From an uncultured Lachnospiraceae bacterium (GTDB taxonomy: Bacteria > Bacillota > Clostridia > Lachnospirales > Lachnospiraceae), in the NCBI GenBank assembly GCA_910583605.1, contig CAJTXN010000001.1, positions 62,001 through 126,000 on the forward strand: a DNA stretch of 64,000 nt. Reading direction: 5' to 3'. Positions 34,793 through 43,089 of the stretch are shown here, in pieces. Position 1 is the stretch's first letter. Each line of letters opens with the position of its first letter. The position numbers and the translations under genes are program-made. Under the pieces are notes generated by a model. It saw only the letters and a list, made by a program, of their open reading frames with translations, made no database searches and was not told the DNA's origin.

Positions 34793-35677
34793 ATGTCAAA
34801 GGATACTTTTCAACAGGATTTAAGTAAAAAAGAACAACCGGGGCTTGTTTTTGTAATGCAGCTTTTGATGAAAAATAAGTGTGAAATGCCAAAACAGGAG
34901 ATAATGACTGAAATAATGCAGAAACATCTGGGTAAAGTGAATTGTTTTGCCTATGATACAAATATGGCCATATTTACTGCCGAAAATTATAAGGAAGAAT
35001 TTGAACAAGGAAGTATTCCACCGCAGCTTATAGTTACGGAATGTATAAAATTTCCTGCAGACAGGATTGATGATTTTACCAGAAGCCAGATGTGGGACTG
35101 TCAGGAGGACAGAGACCGGATTTTATCCGAATGCGGCTATCAGGTGATTGCCATGAATATGCTTGCCGGAGGAATGAAATATCAGGACCGGGCCGATATG
35201 CTGATGGATTATCTGGAAGCATTAGTGGAAATTTATCCGGAATGTGAAGCGGTTTATTTCCAGACTTCAGGAAAAATGTTCACTGTACAGGCTATCCGTG
35301 AACACAAAATTCCCAGGGAAAGCCGTTTTATTTATTTTGCGGTAAATGTCCGTTTTTTTACAATAGAAGGAACAGAGGAAATGCTGGTGGATACATTGGG
35401 AATGAGTACTTTGTTTCTGCCGGATCTTCAATATCATTTTCATGGAATGGACCCAAACTGGGTAGTGAATCACGCATATAATGTACTTTCATACATATAT
35501 GATAATAATAATCCGATAGAGAACGATGAAACTATTGACGGAGTTGTAGAAGGAAATATGAATCAGGCAGTTCAGTGGCAGTGTCATTATGAAGATTCAT
35601 TGATCCAGCCGGTCAGAGGCGTGCTGGATATCTGCATGAATGAATATGCTTCCGGAAACAGGAATTATGAGGAATAG
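34793..35677 (+). CDS. DUF4261 domain-containing protein
   Basis: This is a soluble protein of about 294 residues without signal or membrane segments. The C-terminal half carries the DUF4261-type signature: RFFTIEGTEEMLVDTLGM, LPDLQYHFHGMDPNWVVNHAYNVLSYI and NPIENDETIDG. The N-terminal half contains a second region of similar tone (TAENYKEEF, QMWDCQEDRDRIL). AAAAGGAG is 5 nt before the ATG at 34790 and 8 nt before the one at 34793. The DUF4299-like gene follows 18 nt downstream and is translationally close. The function is unknown; DUF4261 proteins sometimes lie near polymorphic-toxin or immunity genes. Confidence 0.7.
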   Translation: MSKDTFQQDLSKKEQPGLVFVMQLLMKNKCEMPKQEIMTEIMQKHLGKVNCFAYDTNMAIFTAENYKEEFEQGSIPPQLIVTECIKFPADRIDDFTRSQMWDCQEDRDRILSECGYQVIAMNMLAGGMKYQDRADMLMDYLEALVEIYPECEAVYFQTSGKMFTVQAIREHKIPRESRFIYFAVNVRFFTIEGTEEMLVDTLGMSTLFLPDLQYHFHGMDPNWVVNHAYNVLSYIYDNNNPIENDETIDGVVEGNMNQAVQWQCHYEDSLIQPVRGVLDICMNEYASGNRNYEE

Positions 35678-35695
35678 AAAGGAGATTGCATTTTT

Positions 35696-36559
35696 ATGGC
35701 AGTTGATGTTGTGATCAGACAAGGCGGTCTGTTTAAAAAGGAAATCAGCATTCAGGATATCGTAGCAGAAGATTTAAAGTATGGGATAATGGATGGGGCA
35801 TTTCGTCTTGTACCGGACCAGGTAGGAGATTATACGGTTGTTTATGATTCCGGGCATTTATGCAGAGGTATGGAGATTAGTTTTGAAAAAAAGGATATCA
35901 ATCTGAGGCTTCCACTACCAAACAGTCAGTATGATATCCGGTTATTTTACGGAGTGATTCAGAGGATATGCCAATTGTGTAAGGTTCAATATTTTTATAG
36001 GGAGGATGAAAAAATCAGGGCGGATGATCTGGAAACGATAAAATCCTGTGTGAACATGGATATAACCGCAAGTATCGGAGCTCTGAAATCCATAGAGGAA
36101 GATATTGGGAATGATAAATATAAATGTATGACGGTATGTGGTGTTATAAATCCGGTTGACATTGGAAAAAAAGAAATCAGCCAGATTTCCGGCGATTTAA
36201 ACCGGTTTGGAGAATTAATGAACCGGCTGCAGAGTATGGATATTTATTATGCGGCACCCCGTTTCTACCAGATGAAGGATGGAAAAATACTGGGTGCGTA
36301 TGCTCTGACTGCTGATGTACCGTCAGTTATACCTTTGATACCACGCACAGGGATGATGGTCAGTGAGGATATTAAGGTAGATGTCTGGAATGTTAGTCTG
36401 GTTATTTCGGAAGAAGAGATTCATATAGTATTGTATGATGACCTTATTCGTTTCATTGGGGAAAGAGAACATTATGACGCAGATAATATTCTGATTACAT
36501 TGTCTGCAGATGAAATGAAAGAACTGGCTGCAAAGCATGGAGTGGAAAAACATTGTTAA
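35696..36559 (+). CDS. Hypothetical protein, possibly DUF4299 family
   Basis: This 287-residue soluble protein begins MAVDVVIRQGGLFKKEISIQD and includes DGAFRLVPDQVGDYTVVYD, RLPLPNSQYDIRLFYG and the late ADVPSVIPLIPRTG and DVWNVSLVISEE segments. The pattern recalls the DUF4299 family, but I am only moderately sure. AAAGGAG precedes the ATG. It is the second gene of a small unit with the DUF4261 gene. Its 3' end overlaps by 23 nt the start of a decayed ankyrin-repeat gene, so the three probably once formed one operon. No catalytic motif is visible. Confidence 0.6.
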   Translation: MAVDVVIRQGGLFKKEISIQDIVAEDLKYGIMDGAFRLVPDQVGDYTVVYDSGHLCRGMEISFEKKDINLRLPLPNSQYDIRLFYGVIQRICQLCKVQYFYREDEKIRADDLETIKSCVNMDITASIGALKSIEEDIGNDKYKCMTVCGVINPVDIGKKEISQISGDLNRFGELMNRLQSMDIYYAAPRFYQMKDGKILGAYALTADVPSVIPLIPRTGMMVSEDIKVDVWNVSLVISEEEIHIVLYDDLIRFIGEREHYDADNILITLSADEMKELAAKHGVEKHC

Positions 36560-37097
36560 AGCAATACAATTGTTACTTGATAAAGGGATTTCTGCTCATG
36601 CAAAAGATAATTACGGGAATTTCCCGTTGCATGCTCTGGCCGGACTGGAGCGAATCAACGGAAACCGTTGTATGTTATATGTGATACAGCAAGACATATC
36701 TGACCGGAGATGGCAGCAGTATAACCGGTGGTATGAATGTATTTGAAGCAATTTTAAAAAACGGTATGGATACACTAAATGAAATCCTGAAAAGAGACTG
36801 TGATTTTCTTGCGGAAGCGGAAAAGGGAGATTTTTTGGGAATGACACCTTTGATTCGCCTTTTATGGTATTTCCCGGGAAGTGGACTGAATATTTCAAAT
36901 TTGCAAGGTCAGACGGCATTAATCATTATGCAGCACAGAACAATACTGACAGTATGGCAAAAGAAGTATCAGAATTGTTGCTGGAGTTTGGCTTTCGTAC
37001 AGTGGATGCCGTAAACAATGAAGGAGAAACTGCACTTGATATTGCGGCTGGCAGAGATAATGAACCATTGGTGAAACTGTTATTAATGAACTCTTAA
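36537..37097 (+). pseudogene. Ankyrin-repeat protein relic, frameshifted
   Basis: Ankyrin-like helices are spread over two frames: AIQLLLDKGISAHAKDNYG and NFPLHALAG in the first frame (36537 to about 36690), GMNVFEAILKNGMDTLNEIL with MTPLIRLL in a second (to about 36870), then SELLLEFGFRTVDAVNNEG and ETALDIAAGRDNEPLVKLLL back in the first (to 37097). At least two compensating frameshifts are needed to join them. No continuous product can be made. The first fragment overlaps the end of the preceding gene and the likely N-terminus is missing. Sequencing error at homopolymers is the alternative explanation. Confidence 0.65.
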
Positions 37098-37189
37098 AGC
37101 TTTTGAAACGATTAGCGGATTCGAATGTTTTGGGGCAGCCAAGCATACGATTTTATAACAGAAGATGCTTTGGAGTAATGATAATTTAA

Positions 37190-37218
37190 TAGACTTTACA
37201 TCCGGGATATGATATACT
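37190..37218 (+). promoter_or_regulatory. Promoter of the short coiled-coil gene
   Basis: TAGACT (37190-37195), 17 nt, TATACT (37213-37218), 24 nt before the start codon. Confidence 0.6.
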
Positions 37219-37242
37219 TAGCCTAATAAAGGCGGTGATAGA

Positions 37243-37563
37243 ATGATGGATAGTGAAAAGCTTGATTTGATTCTTTCAGAAATGCATGATATGAGAAGTG
37301 AAATGCAGGGAATGAAAGATGAAATGCAAAATATGAAAGGTGAAATGCAGGACATAAAACGGCGCACAACAAACATTGAATTAACACTTGAAAATGAAAC
37401 AAATCCAAATATTAAAATTATTGCGGAGGGGCATTTGGATTTAAACCGTAAGCTTGACGATGTTTTAAAAGTTGAAAATGAAAAAGAATTGCTTTTAATT
37501 CGTGTGAATACTATTGAAAATGAATTACATAAGATAAAAGAACGTATTGAGATTATAGCATAA
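37243..37563 (+). CDS. Short coiled-coil protein of unknown function
   Basis: This 106-residue hydrophilic protein is almost entirely helical. Its first part is made of near-repeated heptad segments (SEMHDMRSEMQGMKDEMQNMKGEMQDIK), then RRTTNIELTLENE, NIKIIAEGHLDLNRKLDDVLK and a final coil. This layout (LDLILSEM... NIELTLENE... IAEGHLDL) recurs in many Clostridia as a small orphan protein. ATG at 37243 or 37246 with an AAAGGCGGTG site. It has its own promoter and terminator. No function is known to me. Confidence 0.75.
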   Translation: MMDSEKLDLILSEMHDMRSEMQGMKDEMQNMKGEMQDIKRRTTNIELTLENETNPNIKIIAEGHLDLNRKLDDVLKVENEKELLLIRVNTIENELHKIKERIEIIA

Positions 37564-37591
37564 AATCTACATAAATAAAACACACAAATAA

Positions 37592-37640
37592 ACAAGGTGT
37601 AAAGTCTGTTAAATGATTTAGGCTTTACACCTTGTTTTTT
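37592..37640 (+). terminator. Terminator after the coiled-coil gene
   Basis: A 16-bp stem (37592-37607 with 37620-37635, one wobble) is followed by a six-T run. Confidence 0.88.
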
Positions 37641-37700
37641 ATTCAAATTTATAGGAGTGTTACAGAACGATCAGATTGAGTTTTTTAAGTACTAAACAAA

Positions 37701-37727
37701 TTAGCACTCACCTATTGACATTGCTGA
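37701..37727. promoter_or_regulatory. CIRCE-like HrcA operator
   Basis: An exact left half TTAGCACTC (37701-37709), the standard 9-nt gap and a degenerate right half CATTGCTGA (6 of 9 match GAGTGCTAA) overlap the hsp20 promoter -35 box. Confidence 0.6.
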
Positions 37728-37743
37728 TTAAACGTGTTATATA
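37715..37743 (+). promoter_or_regulatory. Promoter of the hsp20 pair
   Basis: Consensus TTGACA (37715-37720), 17 nt, TATATA (37738-37743). TATAAT at 37740-37745 is an alternative -10 box with 19 nt spacing. Confidence 0.75.
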
Positions 37744-37822
37744 ATATATATAACAAATAAGACAAAGGAGTCGGGTTATAAATCAATCTTTGTCCTGTTT
37801 GTAAGAAAAGGAGGAATGACCT

Positions 37823-38299
37823 ATGTTAACACCAAGTATTTTTAGTTCCGATTTAGCAAATAATATTTTCAGCGAAATGTTTTTATTTCCGTTTGACAAT
37901 TTGTCACAAAAAATTGACAGGCTGATGAGTAACAATAAACTCCAAATGACACAGGGGATTATTAGCACGGATATCCGGGAATATGAAAACAGTTACCGGT
38001 TAGATTTTGAACTTCCGGGATTTAGAAAAGAAGACATCAAAGCAGATATAACAGACGGATATTTAACCATACATGCTTCCCGCTCTTCCGAAGAAAGTAA
38101 AAAAGATGAAGCAGGAAATTATATCAGACGGGAGTGCTGTACCGGAGAATGTAAACGCAGTTTCTATGTGGGAGAGAATATTACTCCGGAGGAAGTTCAT
38201 GCAAGCTTTGAAAACGGACTTTTAAAATTGGAGATTCCAAAGAAACAGGAGACTGCGGAACAGAATGACAGGAAATATATAAGTATTGCAGATGAGTAA
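37823..38299 (+). CDS. Small heat shock protein (Hsp20 family), first copy
   Basis: This is an ATP-independent holdase chaperone that binds unfolding proteins. The 158 residues comprise a variable N-terminus and an alpha-crystallin domain from about residue 50 (DIREYENSYRLDFELPGFRKEDIKADITDGYLTIHA) ending in FENGLLKLEIPKK, with a C-terminal extension. The core has an extra CCTGECKRSFYVGE stretch. AAAGGAGGAATGACC precedes the ATG. It is preceded by a CIRCE-like operator and followed by a second hsp20 gene 42 nt downstream. Confidence 0.93.
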   Translation: MLTPSIFSSDLANNIFSEMFLFPFDNLSQKIDRLMSNNKLQMTQGIISTDIREYENSYRLDFELPGFRKEDIKADITDGYLTIHASRSSEESKKDEAGNYIRRECCTGECKRSFYVGENITPEEVHASFENGLLKLEIPKKQETAEQNDRKYISIADE

Positions 38300-38341
38300 A
38301 TAAGGTGATAAAATAACTTTATAGGGAAGGGAGTGGTACCC

Positions 38342-38752
38342 ATGTTTATGGAAAATGAAGTTTTAAATCTGTTTGATAATTTTGATGAAGACTTATTTGC
38401 GAAAATGAATATACCGGATATTATGAGAACGGATATTTATGAATTGGATGGGAAGATTCTGTTTGAGGTGGAGCTGCCAGGTTATGAGATACCAAATATC
38501 AGTGCAGACTTAAAGGATGGATATCTGACCATACTGGCATCCAAAACAAAGAAGATTGAATCCGGTGAAGAAAAACGCGGATATATTAAACGTGAACGCC
38601 ATATTGGCGGCTGTAAGAGAAAATACTATGTAGGAACAAATGTGAATCAGAAAGATGTCCATGCTTCGTACAAACATGGAATTTTAAAAATTATGATCGA
38701 TTTGCCGGACAAGGCAATCGAAGATAAGAGAAAATATATAGAGATTCACTGA
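38342..38752 (+). CDS. Small heat shock protein (Hsp20 family), second copy
   Basis: This 136-residue holdase has the alpha-crystallin signature DIYELDGKILFEVELPGYEIPNISADLKDGYLTILA and ends in YKHGILKIMIDLPDK. It shares the ERHIGGCKRKYYVG segment with the upstream copy (CCTGECKRSFYVG), so the pair arose by duplication. The ATG at 38342 is preferred: GGGAAGGGAG (38324-38333) is 8 nt upstream, while the in-frame GTG at 38333 lies inside that site. Heterooligomers of the two products are plausible. A strong terminator follows. Confidence 0.92.
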   Translation: MFMENEVLNLFDNFDEDLFAKMNIPDIMRTDIYELDGKILFEVELPGYEIPNISADLKDGYLTILASKTKKIESGEEKRGYIKRERHIGGCKRKYYVGTNVNQKDVHASYKHGILKIMIDLPDKAIEDKRKYIEIH

Positions 38753-38761
38753 TAACGGAAG

Positions 38762-38803
38762 AACCGTTGCCGGATGGATATTGGGTCCGGCAATGGTTTT
38801 TTT
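38762..38803 (+). terminator. Terminator after hsp20 pair
   Basis: A 13-bp stem (38762-38774 with 38786-38798, one wobble) runs into a seven-T run. Confidence 0.9.
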
Positions 38804-38921
38804 GTTTATTCATAAAGAATCAGTAAATACTGTATAGACAATTATTATATATTAAAATTATAGAATGAAACAGAAGAAACAATCATATGAATAAAATAAG
38901 AAAAAATATTGGGAGAACCCT

Positions 38922-40109
38922 TTGAATAAGAGGATACAGCACATATTTAAATACATAATAAAAATGATAATGATCATAGGTATTGCGGTGCCGTTTCTGT
39001 GTCCGCATATATCCATAAATATTCAGGCTGCCGAACTGGCGGAAAGCAATCTGAATGCAAAGTCAGCGTTGCTCATGGATGCTGACAGCAGACGTGTTCT
39101 GTATGAAAAAAACGGATATCAGCAGATGCCCATGGCCAGTACCACAAAAATAATGACCTGTCTGCTGGCGCTGGAACAGGCAGATATGCAGGATGTGGTA
39201 GAATTTTCCGCAAATGCGGCTTCCATGCCGAAAGTTCATTTAGGAGCGCCGAAAGGAACCAAATTCTATATGGGGGATATGCTCTATTCCCTGATGCTGG
39301 AATCCCACAATGACACTGCTGTAGCCATAGCAGAAAGCATAGCAGGAGATACCCTGTCTTTTGCAAATATGATGAATGAGAGGGCAAAGCAGATTGGAGC
39401 AAAAAACACGAATTTTGTTACGCCCAACGGGCTGGATGCCGAACAGCATTATACGACAGCATATGACCTGGCACTGATTGCTGCAGAGGCAGTCAAAAAT
39501 GAAGAATTTTTAAAAATTGTAAATACCGCGTCACACAGTTTCCGGGATGTAGAAGGAAAACGTCAGTATGTGGCAGGCAATAAAGATGCATTTTTATCCA
39601 TGATGAACGGAGCCATTGGAATCAAAACCGGTTTTACCGGAAATGCCGGATATTGTTTCGTGGGAGCGTTAAAGCGAGACAACCGGACATTTATATCTGT
39701 GGTACTTGCCAGCGGATGGCCGCCGAATAAATCCTTTAAGTGGAAAGATACAATAAAATTAATGAATTATGGAATTGATAATTACAATTATCGTGTTATT
39801 TTTAACGATATCAATGATTATAAAACTATAGAGGTTATAAACGGACAAAGTAAATATGTTCAGACATATATAAAGGGAAATGTTTCAACTTTGTTGTCCG
39901 ACAAAGATGTGGTGGAATATGTATATGAACTGCCGCCGGGAGAAGTACTGGAGGCACCTGTACAGGAAAATCAGGTAATCGGCCGGGTGAAAATATTGAT
40001 TAACGGAGAAGAATTTCAACGGTTTGATATCTGTACCCGGGGAAGTGTCAGGAAAATTGATATGCGGTTTTCTTTTAGAAGGATATTAAAAAAATTCCTT
40101 TTAACATAA
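38922..40109 (+). CDS. D-alanyl-D-alanine carboxypeptidase (peptidase S11)
   Basis: This is a second low-molecular-weight penicillin-binding protein. The signal peptide spans about residues 1-36. Active-site motifs are S73-T-T-K76, S128-H-N130 and K235-T-G. The C-terminal PBP5-like beta domain ends in a basic amphipathic stretch (RKIDMRFSFRRILKKFLL). The SHN in place of SGN distinguishes it from the dacF product. A TTG at 38922 is the only in-frame start with a site (GGGAG, 6 nt away); a nearby ATG at 38887 is out of frame and soon stops. It is transcribed alone. Confidence 0.9.
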   Translation: MNKRIQHIFKYIIKMIMIIGIAVPFLCPHISINIQAAELAESNLNAKSALLMDADSRRVLYEKNGYQQMPMASTTKIMTCLLALEQADMQDVVEFSANAASMPKVHLGAPKGTKFYMGDMLYSLMLESHNDTAVAIAESIAGDTLSFANMMNERAKQIGAKNTNFVTPNGLDAEQHYTTAYDLALIAAEAVKNEEFLKIVNTASHSFRDVEGKRQYVAGNKDAFLSMMNGAIGIKTGFTGNAGYCFVGALKRDNRTFISVVLASGWPPNKSFKWKDTIKLMNYGIDNYNYRVIFNDINDYKTIEVINGQSKYVQTYIKGNVSTLLSDKDVVEYVYELPPGEVLEAPVQENQVIGRVKILINGEEFQRFDICTRGSVRKIDMRFSFRRILKKFLLT

Positions 40110-40149
40110 GGAACAGACCGGAATGATGGTTTGAAAAATATTTAACTGG

Positions 40150-40187
40150 AAGGCGGAACGGTTTATGGTTCCGTCTTTTATTTTTTC
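40150..40187 (+). terminator. Terminator after the D,D-carboxypeptidase gene
   Basis: A 10-bp stem (40150-40159 with 40168-40177, one wobble) is followed by T-rich sequence. Confidence 0.8.
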
Positions 40188-40219
40188 TGTTTTATAACGT
40201 ATTTTTAAAATAAATCTGC

Positions 40220-40248
40220 TTGCTTTTTTTTAGTATAAGTAATACAAT
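40220..40248 (+). promoter_or_regulatory. Promoter of the carboxyltransferase/Na+ pump operon
   Basis: TTGCTT (40220-40225), 17 nt, TACAAT (40243-40248), about 88 nt before the first gene. Confidence 0.6.
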
Positions 40249-40335
40249 TATAATCGGCAGAGATTAGGGTTTAAATACAGCTTATTAAGTGTGTATTTTT
40301 ACATACATAAATATAGAAAAATGGAGGTTTGAATG

Positions 40336-41787
40336 ATGAGTACTACATCAAATGTATCAGCAGGTAAGAGAATAGAAGCCTTACTTGATGATAATAGTTT
40401 TGTTGAAATTGGGAGTCTGGTAACAGCCAGAAATACTGATTTCAATCTGACAGAAAAAGAGACTCCTGCGGATGGTGTAATAACAGGATATGGCTTGATT
40501 AACAATAATCCTGTATATGTATACAGTCAGGATGCCGCAGTACTTGGAGGCTCAGTTGGAGAAATGCATGCAAAAAAAATTGTCAGATTATATGACATGG
40601 CAATGAAAATGGGTGCACCGGTTATCGGTCTCATTGATTCGGCAGGTTTACGTCTGGAAGAAGCTACAGATGCTTTAAATGCTTTTGGAGAGATTTATGC
40701 AAAACAGGTAATGGCATCCGGCGTTATTCCGCAGATATCAGCAGTATTCGGAAATTGCGGCGGCGGATTATCCGTTATGACAGGCTTGACGGACTTTACT
40801 TTTATGGCTGACAACGGACATTTATTCGTAAATTCACCGAATACCATTGACGGAAATACCGTTGATAAATGTGATTCTTCCGGTGTGGGATTCCAGAGTG
40901 CAGAGGCAGGAAATGTTGATTTTTCCGGAGATGAAACTATGGTCATTGAAAAAATACGTGAACTGGTTTCCATGATACCTGCCAACAATGAAGAAAATAT
41001 GTCGTATGAGGAATGTACGGATGATCTGAACCGCGGATGTGAGTCAATTGATACGTTATCCGGCGATACGGCATTGGCCCTTACGTCCATATCAGACAAT
41101 CATATTTTCTTTGAATTGAAGAAAGAATATGCAAAAGAAATGGTAACAGGTTTTATCAGGCTGAATGGGACAACCGTGGGAGCAGTAGCGAACCGCACGG
41201 AACGTTATGACGAAGAAATGAATAAAGTGGAAGAATTTGATGCGGCATTAACCGCAAAGGGATGTGAAAAAGCAGCAGCATTCGTAGAATTTTGTGATGC
41301 CTTTGAAATTCCGGTACTTACACTTACAAATGCCAAAGGTTTCCGGACTTCCATGTGTCAGGAGAAGAAAATGGTAAAAGCAGCAGCAAAGCTTACGTAT
41401 GCATTTGCCAATGCAACGGTACCGAAAGTAAACGTTATTGTAAAAGAGGCCTTTGGAACCGCATATTCCATTATGAACAGCAAGGCCCTCGGGGCAGATA
41501 TGGTATTTGCATGGCCGGATACAAAGGTTGGAATGATGAGCGGTGATTCGGCAGTCAGAATCATTTATGCGGATGAAATTACAAAAGCAGACAGTGCCAA
41601 TGCGTTCATTGGAGAAAAAGCGGCCGAATATGAGGCATTGCAGCTCAGTGTCAATTCGGCAGCCGGGAGAGGCTATATTGACAGTATTATCGAACCTGTT
41701 GATACAAGAAAATATGTTATTGGCGCATATGAAATGCTGTTCACAAAAAGAGAGGATCGTCCGGCTAAGAAACATGGAACGGTTTAA
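40336..41787 (+). CDS. mmdA: Acyl-CoA carboxyltransferase subunit (methylmalonyl-CoA decarboxylase alpha type)
   Basis: This biotin-dependent carboxyltransferase of the crotonase fold moves CO2 between an acyl-CoA and biotin. In about 483 residues it has two tandem crotonase halves. The first shows YVYSQDAAVLGGSVGEMHAKKI, GLIDSAGLRLEE and FGNCGGGLSVMTGLTDF; the second shows GFIRLNGTTVGAVANR, LTLTNAKGFRTS, EAFGTAYSIMNSKALGADM and SAAGRGYIDSII. GGAGG (40323-40327) is 8 nt from the ATG at 40336. It starts a five-gene operon with oadG, a biotin carrier, oadB and an oadA-like gene. The acyl-CoA is uncertain: methylmalonyl/propionyl or glutaconyl are the options. The symbol reflects the family only. 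Confidence 0.82.
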   Translation: MSTTSNVSAGKRIEALLDDNSFVEIGSLVTARNTDFNLTEKETPADGVITGYGLINNNPVYVYSQDAAVLGGSVGEMHAKKIVRLYDMAMKMGAPVIGLIDSAGLRLEEATDALNAFGEIYAKQVMASGVIPQISAVFGNCGGGLSVMTGLTDFTFMADNGHLFVNSPNTIDGNTVDKCDSSGVGFQSAEAGNVDFSGDETMVIEKIRELVSMIPANNEENMSYEECTDDLNRGCESIDTLSGDTALALTSISDNHIFFELKKEYAKEMVTGFIRLNGTTVGAVANRTERYDEEMNKVEEFDAALTAKGCEKAAAFVEFCDAFEIPVLTLTNAKGFRTSMCQEKKMVKAAAKLTYAFANATVPKVNVIVKEAFGTAYSIMNSKALGADMVFAWPDTKVGMMSGDSAVRIIYADEITKADSANAFIGEKAAEYEALQLSVNSAAGRGYIDSIIEPVDTRKYVIGAYEMLFTKREDRPAKKHGTV

Positions 41788-41802
41788 TGAGAGGTGAAGA
41801 AC

Positions 41803-42582
41803 ATGAAAAAAATCAAAAAACTTTTATTAATCTTCTCTGTTCTTACCTGTATGTTTGCACTTACTTCCTGTGGAGATTCAAATAATGAGAAAACATCATA
41901 TTCGTATAGTGAATCTGAACTTGTAACCAGTGTATCACAGGATATTGCAGCGATTAAGGAATTTACTGACCAGCAGATAGATGGAATCATTCAGGACTGC
42001 GGCTCTTTTGAAAGTAAAAAAGTTCTGAAATCTGCAATGGAATCATGGAAGACTGCAAAAAAAGATGCAGGTAGCATTGTAGAAGTTTATAAAGATGATG
42101 CAGGTGCCATGCAGTATAAGCTGACAACAAAGGATGATGACGTTATCATCAAAGTAAAGATTAAATGTGAAAAAAGAGATGTTGTAACAAATTATACGTT
42201 TGGTATCGTGAATGATAATCTGGATGTAAAAGAGATTACTTATGAAGCACAATTTACAATGGGAGAAACACTTATGAAAGCGGCTCTCAACACATTGATG
42301 GGAATTTCTACCGTTTTACTTGTGCTGGCATTTTTAAGTATTGTGATTTCTTTATTCAAGTATATTAACCGCGCACAGAATAAAGCGGCTGAACAGAAAA
42401 ACGGCTTAGACAAAACAGTTGTTCAGATTACAGAAAAAGAGGAAACTGCAGAAACAGAGGATAATACGGAACTTATAGCAGTCATTACGGCAGCGATTGC
42501 TTCCATGGAGCAGACATCAACCGACGGATTTGTTGTTCGTTCCATCCGGAAAGTTCCCAATTCCAAATGGAAGAAAGCGTAA
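41803..42582 (+). CDS. oadG: Na+-pumping decarboxylase gamma chain (OadG-like) with lipoprotein N-terminus
   Basis: OadG-type subunits tether the carboxyltransferase and biotin carrier to the membrane pump. Here 259 residues start with a lipoprotein signal ending in ALTSC (Cys23), followed by an extracytoplasmic domain of about 130 residues. A single membrane helix (LMGISTVLLVLAFLSIVISLF) follows, then a charged cytoplasmic tail ending with ITAAIASMEQTSTDGFVVRSIRKV, the typical OadG end. GAGGTG is 6 nt from the ATG at 41803. Usual OadG proteins are only about 80-120 residues, so the lipoprotein domain is an addition. Confidence 0.8.
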   Translation: MKKIKKLLLIFSVLTCMFALTSCGDSNNEKTSYSYSESELVTSVSQDIAAIKEFTDQQIDGIIQDCGSFESKKVLKSAMESWKTAKKDAGSIVEVYKDDAGAMQYKLTTKDDDVIIKVKIKCEKRDVVTNYTFGIVNDNLDVKEITYEAQFTMGETLMKAALNTLMGISTVLLVLAFLSIVISLFKYINRAQNKAAEQKNGLDKTVVQITEKEETAETEDNTELIAVITAAIASMEQTSTDGFVVRSIRKVPNSKWKKA

Positions 42583-42690
42583 AAATATAGAGATGTCAGG
42601 TTGGAAAGACCGAAAGAAATTATAATGAGAGAAAGGATATTGCAGACTGTATCGGTCAAAAACCAGAAGCAGGTCTGTAAGGGTATAAAC

Positions 42691-43053
42691 ATGAAAAATT
42701 ATAGAATTACGGTAAATGGAAATGTATATGATGTAGAAGTTGAAGAACTGGCTGCAGGAGCAGCTCCGGCACCAGCGGCTGCAGCACCAAAGGCAGCTCC
42801 GAAAACGGCACCGAAGCCGGCAGCTTCAGGGGCGGAAGGAGCCATAAAAGTAAATGCACCAATGCCGGGTAAGATTCTTTCCGTAAAAGTATCTGCCGGA
42901 CAGGCTGTAAAAAAAGGCGAAGTTATTATGATCCTGGAAGCCATGAAAATGGAAAACGAAATCGTTGCTCCGGAAGACGGAACCGTGGCTACTGTCAATG
43001 TTAATGAAGGTGCAAGTGTGGAAGCCGGCAGCGTATTGGCAACATTGAATTAA
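42691..43053 (+). CDS. Biotin carboxyl carrier protein of the decarboxylase complex
   Basis: This 120-residue carrier has a short N-terminal domain (MKNYRITVNGNVYDVEVEEL), an Ala/Pro/Lys-rich flexible linker (about 27-50) and a biotinyl domain with the biotin-attachment motif EAMKMENE. It shuttles carboxybiotin between the carboxyltransferases and the OadB pump. AAGGG lies 7 nt before the ATG at 42691; an upstream in-frame extension is not like the family. In other organisms this domain is fused to OadA; here it is a separate subunit. Confidence 0.93.
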   Translation: MKNYRITVNGNVYDVEVEELAAGAAPAPAAAAPKAAPKTAPKPAASGAEGAIKVNAPMPGKILSVKVSAGQAVKKGEVIMILEAMKMENEIVAPEDGTVATVNVNEGASVEAGSVLATLN

Positions 43054-43089
43054 TGATATATTCTTAGAAAATGAACAGGAGGCTATACA

